From Verrucomicrobiaceae bacterium UBA2429 (lineage in GTDB: Bacteria > Verrucomicrobiota > Verrucomicrobiia > Verrucomicrobiales > Verrucomicrobiaceae): a DNA stretch of 64,000 nt. The notes below the pieces were generated by a model. The model did no database searches, was not told where the DNA came from, and worked only from the letters and a program-made list of their open reading frames with translations. The stretch lies in assembly GCA_002343505.1 (NCBI GenBank), contig DDQZ01000103.1, positions 26,571 to 90,570 of the forward strand. The letters run 5' to 3'. Within the stretch, counting starts at the first letter, position 1, and every line of letters starts with the position of its first letter. Shown piece after piece: positions 40,273-49,279 of the stretch. Position numbers and translations under genes: made by a program.

Positions 40273-41736
40273 ATGCGCGTACATCCTCTCCTATTCGTCT
40301 TCTCCAGTCTTGTTTGCACGGCCGGGCAGCTTCAGGCCCAGTCTGCTGCCACACTGGAACATGTGGACACTCGTGTGGGCACAATCGAACTCGAGCTCGG
40401 TGTCCCGAATGAAGAAAGCGCACAGAAGCTCTTCGATAGCATGGATTTCCAGCGTGCCTGCCAGGCTTATCTTTGGGCGCTGCCTACCGTCGGTTTCGAA
40501 TATGTCCTCCGTGAGCAAAGAAATGAACTCGGCGCGAAAAACGGGGACGTGGTCATTTACAAGGGGCACCGCGACGTGAGCCGCTTCCTCACGCCGAACG
40601 TCACCACGCCTTACATCATCGGATTCATGGATCTGGCGGAAGCCGGCCCCATGGCCCTGCAAGTGCCCGCTGGTGCGATTGCTGGGTCGGCCATGGATTT
40701 CTGGCAGCGCCCGTTCACCGACTTCGGCATGACGGGACCGGATCAGGGCAAGGGCGGCCTATATCTTCTGGTCGGGCCGGGGCAGGAGCCGCCGAAGGAA
40801 TTGCCTGCGGACGCAAAGATCGTTCGTTCGCCGACCTTCGGCATCGGGTTCTTCTACCGCGCGCTCGATGCCGACCCGGCGAAGGCCGAGGCGATGGAAA
40901 AAGCCATCCGCACCTACCCTTGGTCACAGCGCGACAATCCGCGCGCGACACAACACATCAAGCCGAGCGCACCGCAGACAGCCACCCTGCCGCGCGGCAT
41001 GGAGTATTGGGAACAATTGGCGGCCGTGATCAACCGCGAACCCGTGGATGACCGCGACCGTTTTTTTGTCGCGATGCTCCGGCCGTTGGGCATCGAACGC
41101 GGAAAGGCGTTCAAGCCTGATGAGCGGCAGCGCCAATTGCTGGCCGAGGGTGCGCAGGTCGGCGAGCTGATGGCCAAGGCCAATTCCTTCGACAAGCGTT
41201 TCCCCGGCTCGAAGTATCGGTCGGATGCGCACTGGGATTACGTCATCATGGCCGATCCAGATCAAGACCTGGCCGACTACAGCCAGCTTGATGAGCGCGG
41301 CGCCTACTTCTACGAAGCTGTGGCCTTGTCGAAGGGAATGGTCACGAAGACACCAGGCGTCGGCCAGGCTTATCTGGGCAGCTACCGCGACAAGAACGGT
41401 CACGCCTTTGATGGCGGCAAATCCTATCGGCTCCGCGTCCCGCCCAATCCGCCAGCCAAGCAGTTCTGGTCGGTGACCGTTTACGACACGGAGACGCGCG
41501 GCATCATTCAGAACTCGCAGAAGATCGCCGACCGTTCTTCCCGTCAGGACCTGGTCGCGAATGCGGATGGATCCGTGGATGTTTACTTCGGGCCGCAGGC
41601 ACCCAAGGGCTTTGAGAAAAACTGGATTCCCACCGTGTCGGGGCGTTCGTGGTTCGCCTACTTTCGGCTCTATGCGCCCTTGGAGCCGTATTTCGAACGA
41701 AGCTGGCCGCTCCCGGACATCGAACTCGTGAAGTGA
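40273..41736 (+). CDS. DUF1254/DUF1214 exported protein
   Basis: The start is the ATG at 40273 (MRVHPLLFVFSSLVCTAGQL), giving a signal peptide and 487 residues. Early family features include FQRACQAYLWALPTVGFEYV, NVTTPYIIGFMDLAEAGPMA and GGLYLLVGPG. The C-terminal half has FWSVTVYDTETRGIIQNSQK, DGSVDVYFGPQAPKGFEKNW and SWFAYFRLYAPLEPYFERSW, the DUF1254 and DUF1214 domain pair. These periplasmic proteins are widespread, especially in Proteobacteria, and have no established biochemical activity. A second DUF1254-type gene follows 34 bases later on the same strand, so the two form an operon under dyad site 4. Confidence 0.88.
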   Translation: MRVHPLLFVFSSLVCTAGQLQAQSAATLEHVDTRVGTIELELGVPNEESAQKLFDSMDFQRACQAYLWALPTVGFEYVLREQRNELGAKNGDVVIYKGHRDVSRFLTPNVTTPYIIGFMDLAEAGPMALQVPAGAIAGSAMDFWQRPFTDFGMTGPDQGKGGLYLLVGPGQEPPKELPADAKIVRSPTFGIGFFYRALDADPAKAEAMEKAIRTYPWSQRDNPRATQHIKPSAPQTATLPRGMEYWEQLAAVINREPVDDRDRFFVAMLRPLGIERGKAFKPDERQRQLLAEGAQVGELMAKANSFDKRFPGSKYRSDAHWDYVIMADPDQDLADYSQLDERGAYFYEAVALSKGMVTKTPGVGQAYLGSYRDKNGHAFDGGKSYRLRVPPNPPAKQFWSVTVYDTETRGIIQNSQKIADRSSRQDLVANADGSVDVYFGPQAPKGFEKNWIPTVSGRSWFAYFRLYAPLEPYFERSWPLPDIELVK

Positions 41737-41770
41737 GGCCCGCATTATTTCCCTTCAACCCTTGAAGACT

Positions 41771-43078
41771 ATGCTCATCAAATCCATTGCCGCTCTCGCG
41801 CTGATGCTGACGGCTATTCCAGCCGTCCAAGCCGAGGTTCCTGACAAGCAGACCGTGACCGACGCCTACGTCTATTTGTTGGGCCGCGCCATCGCCATCC
41901 GGCAGGAGCACACGGACCTCAAGGAGCCGGGCATCGCCTACAACGTCATCAAATACAACCCGGCCGGGTCGGCGGACTTCGTGAACCCGAACCTCGACGT
42001 CGCTTACCTCGAAGCGTGGATCGCCGTGGACGACAAAACGCCGGTGCTGCTCGAAGTGCCGGAGGTGAAGGGTCGCTATTACGTCGCGCAGATCCTCGAC
42101 GAGTGGGGCGAGGTCATCACCAACATCAACGAACGCAATTATCCGTCGCATCCGTTCGGTAAGTTCGCCTTCGTCGCGCCCGGCTCTACGGCGGAAGTCC
42201 CGGCGGACGCGGTTCGCATCGAGTTGCACTCGCGCAAGGCCAAGATGCTCGGGCGCGTGGAACTGAAGACTGATCCCGCCGGTGCGATGGCGCTGCAAAA
42301 GCAATTCCAACTCACACCCCTCGGCAAGCCAGTCATCCAACCCGCCGCCCCGATGGCGAACTTCGGCAACAAGGAACTGATCGGGGTGGAGTTGTTCGAC
42401 AACGTGGATGCGGTGCTCGCCAGTGCACTGGATATATCGCCCATCGCGGCGCAGATGCAGGCGAAGGTCCGGGACATCGGCATACAAGCCAAAGATGATC
42501 CGCAGCGCAAGGCGCTCGACAAATTGATCAAAGACGAAGTGGTCCCGCAGTTCCTCAAATACGCCGTCACGAAGTCCGGTGTATTTAAGAACAACTGGCT
42601 CGCAACGCTTGGCACCGGCAACTACGGCTCCGACTACTGGATGCGCACGTCGGCGAACCTGGTTGGGCTCTGGGCGAACACTAACGACGAAGTGATCTAC
42701 TTCGTCGCCACTCGTGATGCTGACGGTCAACCGCTCAACGGCGCGAACGATTATGTCCTCGAGTTTTCCGCCGCGAACCGCCCCGATGCCGTGGTGAACG
42801 CCTACTGGTCGGTAATTCTCGTGGATGTGCCCGATTACCGGGTCGTCAAAAACCCGCTGAACCGATTCAACTTCAACAGCGACTCAGGCCTGAAGAGCGA
42901 AGCCGACGGTTCGCTGAAAATCCTCTTCGCCGCCAAGCCCCATGCGACCATGCCGGAGTCCAACTGGTTGCCCTCCGCACCCGGCAAAGGTTTTTCGCTC
43001 ACCATCCGAACCTACGTTCCCAAAGACCTCGTGAAGCGCGGTGAGTGGTTCCCTCCCGCTCTCAAGCGGCTGAAGTGA
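41771..43078 (+). CDS. Second DUF1254/DUF1214-type exported protein
   Basis: The start used is the ATG at 41771 (MLIKSIAALALMLTAIPAVQ), with a signal peptide ending AVQAEV; a TTG three codons earlier is possible. The 435-residue chain has DAYVYLLGRAIAIRQEHTDL, NPNLDVAYLEAWIAVDDKTP and RYYVAQILDEWGEVITNINE, then AYWSVILVDVPDYRVVKNPL and FAAKPHATMPESNWLPSAPG. These match DUF1254 plus DUF1214. It is a divergent paralogue of the upstream gene and lies on the same transcript. The function of neither is known. This gene is convergent with the HK2 kinase gene, leaving a gap that contains dyad site 5. Confidence 0.86.
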   Translation: MLIKSIAALALMLTAIPAVQAEVPDKQTVTDAYVYLLGRAIAIRQEHTDLKEPGIAYNVIKYNPAGSADFVNPNLDVAYLEAWIAVDDKTPVLLEVPEVKGRYYVAQILDEWGEVITNINERNYPSHPFGKFAFVAPGSTAEVPADAVRIELHSRKAKMLGRVELKTDPAGAMALQKQFQLTPLGKPVIQPAAPMANFGNKELIGVELFDNVDAVLASALDISPIAAQMQAKVRDIGIQAKDDPQRKALDKLIKDEVVPQFLKYAVTKSGVFKNNWLATLGTGNYGSDYWMRTSANLVGLWANTNDEVIYFVATRDADGQPLNGANDYVLEFSAANRPDAVVNAYWSVILVDVPDYRVVKNPLNRFNFNSDSGLKSEADGSLKILFAAKPHATMPESNWLPSAPGKGFSLTIRTYVPKDLVKRGEWFPPALKRLK

Positions 43079-43087
43079 GTGGAGTCA

Positions 43088-43165
43088 TCAAGAAGATGCC
43101 TCATGGTGCATGTTTGAATCGCGATTACGAAATGGGTTGGTGACAAAGCCCATGTCATCCAGCAT
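43088..43165 (-). CDS. Possible 25-residue small protein downstream of dyad site 5
   Basis: ATG at 43165 opens MLDDMGFVTNPFRNRDSNMH plus five residues (HEASS), ending at TGA 43088-43090. An AGGCGG run lies about six bases before the ATG, a reasonable ribosome site, and dyad site 5 is 11 bases upstream in the same orientation. It occupies the convergent gap between the second DUF1254 gene and HK2. It could be a small regulated protein or the surviving 5' end of a gene lost when the DUF1254 pair arrived. Confidence 0.3.
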   Translation of the reverse strand: MLDDMGFVTNPFRNRDSNMHHEASS

Positions 43166-43176
43166 CGCGCCGCCTG

Positions 43177-43192
43177 TTGGACCTGACGCCAA
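43177..43192 (-). promoter_or_regulatory. 16-bp dyad site 5, in a convergent gap
   Basis: Minus-strand sequence with flank: TTGGCGTCAGGTCCAACAG, the most diverged copy. The CCAAYAG flank fits the minus orientation better than the plus (CCAACCT). It is the only copy not upstream of an obvious gene; only the 25-residue frame follows it. Confidence 0.6.
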
Positions 43193-43230
43193 CCTTTTGC
43201 CTCACGCTGGCCCGGGCAGCGCACCGATGC

Positions 43231-46200
43231 TCACTCCACCACCGGCAGTTTGATTCGAAAAACAGCGCCTCCTTCGGCGTGATTCTCTCCGCATAACTCA
43301 CCGCCAAAGCGCTTGATGATGCCCTGGCTGATGGCGAGACCGAGGCCCAGCCCGGTAGGCTTGGAGGTGGTGAACGCTTCAAACAACCGCTCCAAGATCT
43401 GCGGCGGGATGCCCGGACCATTGTCCTGCACGCTGATGAGCACACGATCCGCCTCCAGGGCGGTGCTGAGGGTGATCCGCGGCTGCGCCACCGCCGCGCC
43501 CCGCAAGGCATCGAGGGCGTTGAGCAGCAGATTCATGAGCACCTGCTGCAGTTCCACACGGCCCGCCGGCACGCATGGCAGCGACCCGCCAAGTTGCAGG
43601 TCCACTTTCACTTTGCGGGCCATGATCTCGCTATGCAGGAGGTCGAGCAGTTGCTTCACGGCCTCGTTCACATCCACGGCCTCGTCGGGCACGGCGCCTT
43701 CCTTTTTGAACATGGCCCTCATGCCGTGAATGATGCCCCCGGCGCGTTTCGCATCCGCCGTGATGTCATCCAGGATGGCTTTCATCTCCGCCTTGTCCGG
43801 CTTCGGCTCATCCATCATTGAGGAGCCGACCTGTGAATTGCTGAGCATGGCCGCCAGAGGCTGGTTCAACTCATGCGCGATGGCTCCCGCGAACTCGCCG
43901 AGAATGCTGATGCGGGAAAGACGCGCCACCTCCTGCTCAGCCTGCCTGCGCTGCGAGATGTCCACGATGGCGGCGAGGGTCAGCGACCCCGTCTCCGTCT
44001 CAAAGCGGCTCAAACGGATCTCCACCGGGAAGAGCGTGCCGTCTTTCCTGCGGCCAAACCTTTCCCGCCCGGTGTTCATGGCTTTCGTTTCAGACGCCGC
44101 ATGAGGCCAGTCGGGGATCAGCGTGCACATCTCCCGCCCGGCCAGTTCCTCGCGAGTGTGGCCGAACCATTTTTCCGTCTGCTCATTCACCAAAACGATG
44201 CGGCCATCCTCTTTCGCGAGCACGATGGCATTGGGGGATGATTCCAAGGCCAGCCGGAATTTCTCATCCGCGCGCTGCCTTTCGCGCAGGCGCTCCAATT
44301 CCTCGATTTCCTGCCGCCGCCTGGATCGCAGCCGCCAGCGTGCCCACTGGCTGCCGGAGGCCACGAGCAGGCCCACCAGCAGCAGCCTGAAAGCGCCCGT
44401 TTCCCAAACATGCGGCTGCATCGTGATGGCCAGCCGTGCTGTGGCAGGCTGCCAGCGCATGTCGGAGTGCGAGGCGCTGACCTCAAATACATGCTCTCCC
44501 GGCGGCAGATGGGAATAGCGGATGGAGCGTGCGCCCAAGTCATGCTGCCACGCATCTTTCTCACCCAGACGATGACGGAAATGAATGTCCTCCGGCTCCG
44601 CGAAATGGAAGGCGGTGAACTCGATCTCGAGGTCCCGCGTGCCCGGAGGCAAGGTCAGGGCCCCGTCCTGGATGCGCACCAGTCTGCCAGCCACCCACGC
44701 CGCTTCGATCACGACCTTCGGCGGCGGTGTTTCTTCGTTCCACTGCTTTGGATCAATCGAGACGACACCGCGCTCCGTGGCAAAATGCAGCATGCCTGAC
44801 CGGCTGCGCAAGCCCGCCGGGGAAAATCCGCCGGAGCATTCGGCTGAAATCAGGCCGTGGGACTCATCCAGCACCATCGGATGCAGCGCGTGAGACATTC
44901 CTCCGGCCACCGCTCTCAACTCGGCTTTTTTCAGCCGCATCACGCCATGATGGCTGCCCAGCCAGAGATGCCCCAGGTCATCCTCCAGGATCTGCATCAC
45001 CACATCGCCGGCCAGTCCGTGACGTTTGTCCACGGAGCGGATGCGGCCGCCTTCCAGCCATGCCAGCCCGCCTCCGGCCGTGCCAATCCAGAGCGTGCCA
45101 TCCGCATCCAGATGCAGTGTCGTCAAAAGGTCCGTCGGCAGCCCATGCACGGTGGTCCAGCTCTGCACCTGGTCTCTTTGCCATCGAAAAAGACCTGCGC
45201 GAGTCGCCACCCACATGGACTCTCCCTCTCCGCGGATCAGGCACCCGATGCCGGATGGAAACACGCCCTTGTCCACCGTCTGCAACCGGCCATCCACCAG
45301 CCGTTGCAGCTCCCCGGCATCATTGCCCAGCCACAGCAAGCCATCCGGTCCTTCGCAAAGCGATAGCGGGATTTGAGGCAGCGGCTGTTGCTCAAACACC
45401 TCCGAACCGGGCGCTTTGCTCGCGAGGAACTTGTCACCCGCAAGGTGGATCGTGCCATCACGCATCCGCAGCGCCGCGCGAAGCAGACCGCCCACCGCCG
45501 GCTGCCCTTCGCGCAGGAAAGGGCGAAGCTGCCCTGGCGGCCCGTGAAACAAGCCCGCGCCATAAGAAGCCGCCCACAACGTGCCGTCAGGCTCCTCGAC
45601 GAGGCTGTGCGTCCGCGCCCGCTGCCTGGGATGCTCCAGGGCGATACTCCTGACCTTGCCGGGCATCAGCCGGCAGAGCCCATCGGCCTCCGTGCCGGCC
45701 CAGACGATGCCATCGCGTGAGACATGCAGCGCACGAATGTCCTTTGCCACACCAGGCATGGCACGCGCGCCGTCGGCACCGAGCAGATGCAGGCCCTCGC
45801 TTTGCGTGCCCGCCCAAATTTCGCCCGCGGCCCCTTCCGCCAGGCAATACGGATAGCTGTGTGGCGAAGGCTGCATGTGCGCGACCTCGGTCCACTGCCC
45901 GTCCTTCCGCCGCATGAGCTTTTCATTCGCCAAACTGGCCAGCAAGCCGCCGCGACTGTCCACCAGCAGGCGCGAGACATTGAAGCCGAACGGCTCCGGC
46001 TGCTTCTCCGCCGTGAAGACGGGACCGCTGCGAATCCGCGCCAGCCGCGCCTTGTCCGACACGACCCACAGGCCGTCATCCGGCGTCATCGCCATGCTTG
46101 GCACCTTGCCGAGCACATCTCCGCCCACCGGGCTGAATCCATTCTTCCCCAGATGCTGCAAGCCCAGAATCGTGCCCACCCACAGGCCATCGCCTCCATC

Positions 46201-46635
46201 TCGCGCCAGGCAAAGCACCTCATTGCTCAAAAGACCGTCCGCCGTGGTCCACGTCCTGATCACGCCGTCCTTCAGACGGCTCAAGCCCCCGCCAAACGTG
46301 GCGATCCAAAGCCCGCCGCCGCCATCCTCCAGAAACGCGCGAATGTGCAGCCCTTTCAGGCCCTCGCTGAGGCCAAACGAAACGAATCGCACGCCATCGA
46401 ATCGCGCCAGTCCGCTGCGTGTGCCCACCCAGAGGTAGCCGTCCGGCGTCTCCGCGATCGCGTTGACCGTGTTTTGCGGCAGCCCGTCCGCCGTGGTCCA
46501 CGACTTCACCAGATGCGGCACCGGCTCCGCGCCAGAAGCCACCACGGCCGCCCCCAACACCCCGCAAAGGATGCCGCATGCTCGGAAGAGGATGGACGAT
46601 GAGCGAAACAAGCGCACCAAACTAGCAATCCGCAT
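43231..46635 (-). CDS. Sensor histidine kinase HK2 with two-component propeller, PAS and HisKA/HATPase domains
   Basis: The start is the ATG at 46635 (MRIASLVRLFRSSSILFRAC); a GTG four codons upstream also exists. The product has 1134 residues. The N-terminal ~650 residues are two-component-regulator propeller repeats (SWTTADGLPQNTVNAIAETP, DGYLWVGTRSGLARFDGVRF, DGTLWIGTAGGGLAWLEGGR), followed by a Y_Y_Y-type beta domain (GTRDLEIEFTAFHFAEPEDI), a membrane helix (FRLLLVGLLVASGSQWARWR), a PAS domain (FRLALESSPNAIVLAKEDGR), HisKA with IAHELNQPLAAMLSNSQ (His ~920) and an HATPase with NALDAL, DNGPGIPP and GLGLGLAI motifs. No receiver or AraC domain is fused. It should sense a periplasmic ligand. 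Its transmitter closely matches the HK1 kinase encoded at 53485-55308. Confidence 0.92.
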   Translation of the reverse strand: MRIASLVRLFRSSSILFRACGILCGVLGAAVVASGAEPVPHLVKSWTTADGLPQNTVNAIAETPDGYLWVGTRSGLARFDGVRFVSFGLSEGLKGLHIRAFLEDGGGGLWIATFGGGLSRLKDGVIRTWTTADGLLSNEVLCLARDGGDGLWVGTILGLQHLGKNGFSPVGGDVLGKVPSMAMTPDDGLWVVSDKARLARIRSGPVFTAEKQPEPFGFNVSRLLVDSRGGLLASLANEKLMRRKDGQWTEVAHMQPSPHSYPYCLAEGAAGEIWAGTQSEGLHLLGADGARAMPGVAKDIRALHVSRDGIVWAGTEADGLCRLMPGKVRSIALEHPRQRARTHSLVEEPDGTLWAASYGAGLFHGPPGQLRPFLREGQPAVGGLLRAALRMRDGTIHLAGDKFLASKAPGSEVFEQQPLPQIPLSLCEGPDGLLWLGNDAGELQRLVDGRLQTVDKGVFPSGIGCLIRGEGESMWVATRAGLFRWQRDQVQSWTTVHGLPTDLLTTLHLDADGTLWIGTAGGGLAWLEGGRIRSVDKRHGLAGDVVMQILEDDLGHLWLGSHHGVMRLKKAELRAVAGGMSHALHPMVLDESHGLISAECSGGFSPAGLRSRSGMLHFATERGVVSIDPKQWNEETPPPKVVIEAAWVAGRLVRIQDGALTLPPGTRDLEIEFTAFHFAEPEDIHFRHRLGEKDAWQHDLGARSIRYSHLPPGEHVFEVSASHSDMRWQPATARLAITMQPHVWETGAFRLLLVGLLVASGSQWARWRLRSRRRQEIEELERLRERQRADEKFRLALESSPNAIVLAKEDGRIVLVNEQTEKWFGHTREELAGREMCTLIPDWPHAASETKAMNTGRERFGRRKDGTLFPVEIRLSRFETETGSLTLAAIVDISQRRQAEQEVARLSRISILGEFAGAIAHELNQPLAAMLSNSQVGSSMMDEPKPDKAEMKAILDDITADAKRAGGIIHGMRAMFKKEGAVPDEAVDVNEAVKQLLDLLHSEIMARKVKVDLQLGGSLPCVPAGRVELQQVLMNLLLNALDALRGAAVAQPRITLSTALEADRVLISVQDNGPGIPPQILERLFEAFTTSKPTGLGLGLAISQGIIKRFGGELCGENHAEGGAVFRIKLPVVE

Positions 46636-46656
46636 CCAGGATGCCACAGCGCGTGT

Positions 46657-47667
46657 TCAATTCTTGCCACTGTCCATGCCGGGAAGTCCCGCACGGATGA
46701 GACGGGAAAAATCGGGCGAGGTGTCCGCGGACTTCGCGGCTGGATTGACGAGCGCTTTTTCACGCAACTCGGCAAAGGGCAGGCCGCCGGTCTCGATGTA
46801 GCCGCGCTCATAGAGCAGGCTGTCCGCCTTGCCGTTGACGAGGATGCGCCAGTCCCAGGGCGGGCGTTTTCCAGCGGGGTGCTGGCCGCGGATGGCGGTG
46901 GTGCAGTTCGTGGTGACGGCGTTGTACCAGCGCGGCTGCTCACGCAGCTCGTTCAGCGTGGTCACATACTCCATGAAGCGTTCCCGCGCCTTTTCCGGTA
47001 TGATCAAGGTGCGGTAGAGGTAGGACTCCTCTCCCGGACGGATGCTGGTGCGGAGGCGGATGACATCGCGCTCATCGGCTGCGACGACATACAGCTCATA
47101 CTGCCGGTAGAGGCCGCCGAGGGCGGAATACTTCTCCCCGACCTCCTTGCGGGTCTCGATGGAGAAACAAACGGGGGGCGCGTCTGCGAACTGAAAGCTG
47201 ACGATGGGGTGCGCCATCCACGGCGAGCCCCAGTAATTGATGAACATGTCCACGCCGGTGAGCTGCGAGAGATGGACTGTGCGCGTCTCCCAGCGCGGGG
47301 TGTAGTCCGTGGCGGTGCGGTAGTCGAAATGGCGGACATTGTGCAGCGTGACCTCGTCGCCCTGAATTTCCGCCCAGGGCAGCTCGGCCACGTCCGGCTG
47401 CCAGTCACGATCCGCACGCGGCGAGAGCGTGAGCCACCAGGCGAGCACGAGGCCGCAGAGGGCAAAAGCGCAGGCGGTTTGCTTCCAAAAGCCGCGCAGC
47501 AGAAACAAGGCCGTCACCACACCCACGACGAAAAGCCCGGCCACGACATCGTGAAACACCGGGAAGTCAAAATAGAGCGCCCCGAAGGCCCATGCGGTGG
47601 CGAGCAGCAGCAAAAGCCGGACAAGGAACCTTCCCAGTTTCTTCCCAACTCGAACAACGAGCTTCAT
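46657..47667 (-). CDS. DUF4105 membrane protein
   Basis: The start is the ATG at 47667, giving 336 residues. Three N-terminal hydrophobic segments (VRLLLLLATAWAFGALYFDF, VAGLFVVGVVTALFLLRGFW and TACAFALCGLVLAWWLTLSP) precede a periplasmic domain with DWQPDVAELPWAEIQGDEVT, RTVHLSQLTGVDMFINYWGS, AHPIVSFQFADAPPVCFSIE and WYNAVTTNCTTAIRGQ. The last element (N-C-T-T near a cysteine) and the HPIVSFQF/FSIETR segments are typical of DUF4105, a family related to the Lnb N-terminal domain, whose cysteine-histidine dyad suggests acyltransferase or peptidase chemistry. It ends 21 bases before HK2 starts and follows the arylsulfatase on the same strand. Confidence 0.82.
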   Translation of the reverse strand: MKLVVRVGKKLGRFLVRLLLLLATAWAFGALYFDFPVFHDVVAGLFVVGVVTALFLLRGFWKQTACAFALCGLVLAWWLTLSPRADRDWQPDVAELPWAEIQGDEVTLHNVRHFDYRTATDYTPRWETRTVHLSQLTGVDMFINYWGSPWMAHPIVSFQFADAPPVCFSIETRKEVGEKYSALGGLYRQYELYVVAADERDVIRLRTSIRPGEESYLYRTLIIPEKARERFMEYVTTLNELREQPRWYNAVTTNCTTAIRGQHPAGKRPPWDWRILVNGKADSLLYERGYIETGGLPFAELREKALVNPAAKSADTSPDFSRLIRAGLPGMDSGKN

Positions 47668-47693
47668 GGATCGTGTGGTGTGAAAACGGCGAA

Positions 47694-47735
47694 GGAAACG
47701 GAGACCCGGCCGCGCGGCCTGATGTCCCCGTTTCC
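47694..47735 (-). terminator. Long hairpin between the arylsulfatase and DUF4105 genes
   Basis: GGAAACGG at 47694-47701 pairs with CCGTTTCC at 47728-47735, extended by GAC/GTC after one mismatch, and encloses the palindrome GGCCGCGCGGCC at 47708-47719. On the minus strand it is followed six bases later by TTTT. It looks like an intrinsic terminator or attenuator separating the sulfatase from DUF4105-HK2, possibly letting partial read-through occur. Confidence 0.5.
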
Positions 47736-47748
47736 TCCGGTGAGCGGT

Positions 47749-49236
47749 TTATTTGTGCTCCGCGTGGATGTCTTTTTGACCGAAGCCTTCATCCGTGATG
47801 GATGGACCGTGAACCGGCTCGGCGGCGGGTTTGCCATCAGGAGAGGCCATGTTGGGCTTGCCGTGGGCGAGGCCGACTTTGGCGACGTACATGAGGGCAA
47901 GCGGCTTGGCGGATTCTTTGCCGAGCGCGTTGAGGCGTTCCTGCATGGCGTGAATCTTGAGCGGATGCTTCGAGGCGACGTTGTTCTGCTCGTAGGGATC
48001 GTCGGCGAGGTTGTAGAGATCGACGCTGGTGGGGATCAGGGTGCGCCAGATCATCTTCCAGTCTCCCTGGCGGACGGCACCGCGGAAAGGCTCGACATTA
48101 TAAACAACCTCGGTGCGGGGCGATTCTTTACCTTTGGAGATGGTGTCCCAGACGTTCACGCCATCGAGCGGCTTGCACTTGGCGGTGGAGGCACCGGCGA
48201 GAGCTGCAAAGGTGGGATAGAGGTCCACGGCGTGGATGATGCCGTCCACGGTCTGCGGCTTGATGTGGCCGGGCCAGTTGGCACAGGCGGCCACGCGGCT
48301 GCCGCCTTCAAAAAGGGAGCCTTTGCCATCGCGATACGGGCCGTTGTCGCAGGGCAGCACGACCTTCGAGAGATCGGTCATCTGGCCGGCAAACATGGCG
48401 TTCTTGGTGCCGCCGTTGTCGCTGTGGAAGAGGATGAGGGTGTTTTCACGCAGGCCTTTTTTGTCGAGAGCGCTGATGACACGGCCGATCTCGTCATCCA
48501 GGCAGGAAACCATGCCTGCATAAGTGCGACGGGTTGGTTCCTCGATGTTTTTGAAGCGGTCAATGTACTCCTGAGGGGCCTGGTAGGGCGTGTGGGGTGC
48601 GTTGAAGGTGAGGTAGAGGTAGAAGGGCTTGTCGGCGCTTTGCTCGCCGAGGTACTTCACGGCGTCGTTGCCGATGAGCTGGGTGGTGTAGCCTTCCTCC
48701 TTCACGGGCTGGTTGTTGCGGAACCAGTCGAGCACGCCGGCATCGCTGTGGGTGTAGTAGTCCAGCTCGCCGATCATGGCGCCGTACTGGTAGTCAAAGC
48801 CGCGCTGCTTCGGCCAGTATTTGATGTCCGCATGGCCGAGGTGCCACTTGCCGATGATGGCGGTGGTGTAGCCGGCGTCCTTGAGGCACTGCGGCAGCAG
48901 ATGCTCGCTGGTGTCGAGGCCGTAGCCCGCCGGGCCGGGGATGACGATGGTCTGAAGGCCGTAGCGGAAGGGATAGCGGCCCGTCATCAAGGCGGCCCGC
49001 GTGGGCGTACACATGGACTGGGTGTAAAACTGGGAGAAGTTCGCCCCGCCGGAGGCCAGGGCATCAAGATTCGGAGTTTTGATGTCCGTGGCACCGTTGA
49101 AGCCGACATCCTTCCAGCCGAGGTCGTCGGCGACGATGTGGAGGATGTTGGGTTTCGATGCCGCGGAGGCCGCGGGTGAGAAGGCGGCGAGCGCCAGGCC
49201 GAGGGCGGCCACCAGGAGCGGAATGGTGTGTTTCAT
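47749..49236 (-). CDS. Exported arylsulfatase (type I, formylglycine-dependent)
   Basis: The 495-residue protein has a signal peptide (PLLVAALGLALAAFSPAASA). The sulfatase N-terminus KPNILHIVADDLGWKDVGFN supplies the metal-binding DD, and the formylglycine motif is CTPTRAALMTG at about residue 75. Further conserved elements are TTAIIGKWHLGH, LYLTFNAPHTPYQAP and LILFHSDNGGTKNAM. It should be periplasmic and cleave a sulfate ester, probably from a sulfated polysaccharide. No formylglycine-generating enzyme is encoded in the window. The whole 43-base gap upstream has almost no G (41 of the 42 bases before the ATG), with no Shine-Dalgarno sequence. Confidence 0.93.
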   Translation of the reverse strand: MKHTIPLLVAALGLALAAFSPAASAASKPNILHIVADDLGWKDVGFNGATDIKTPNLDALASGGANFSQFYTQSMCTPTRAALMTGRYPFRYGLQTIVIPGPAGYGLDTSEHLLPQCLKDAGYTTAIIGKWHLGHADIKYWPKQRGFDYQYGAMIGELDYYTHSDAGVLDWFRNNQPVKEEGYTTQLIGNDAVKYLGEQSADKPFYLYLTFNAPHTPYQAPQEYIDRFKNIEEPTRRTYAGMVSCLDDEIGRVISALDKKGLRENTLILFHSDNGGTKNAMFAGQMTDLSKVVLPCDNGPYRDGKGSLFEGGSRVAACANWPGHIKPQTVDGIIHAVDLYPTFAALAGASTAKCKPLDGVNVWDTISKGKESPRTEVVYNVEPFRGAVRQGDWKMIWRTLIPTSVDLYNLADDPYEQNNVASKHPLKIHAMQERLNALGKESAKPLALMYVAKVGLAHGKPNMASPDGKPAAEPVHGPSITDEGFGQKDIHAEHK

Positions 49237-49279
49237 GATGGGTGTGTTGTTGGAATGAGTTGAGATGAGTGTTAAGGCA

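Noticed and set aside
46879..49179. Long plus-strand open frame of 766 codons
   Set aside because: It lies antisense to the DUF4105 and arylsulfatase genes, which have clear family motifs; it is a high-GC shadow.
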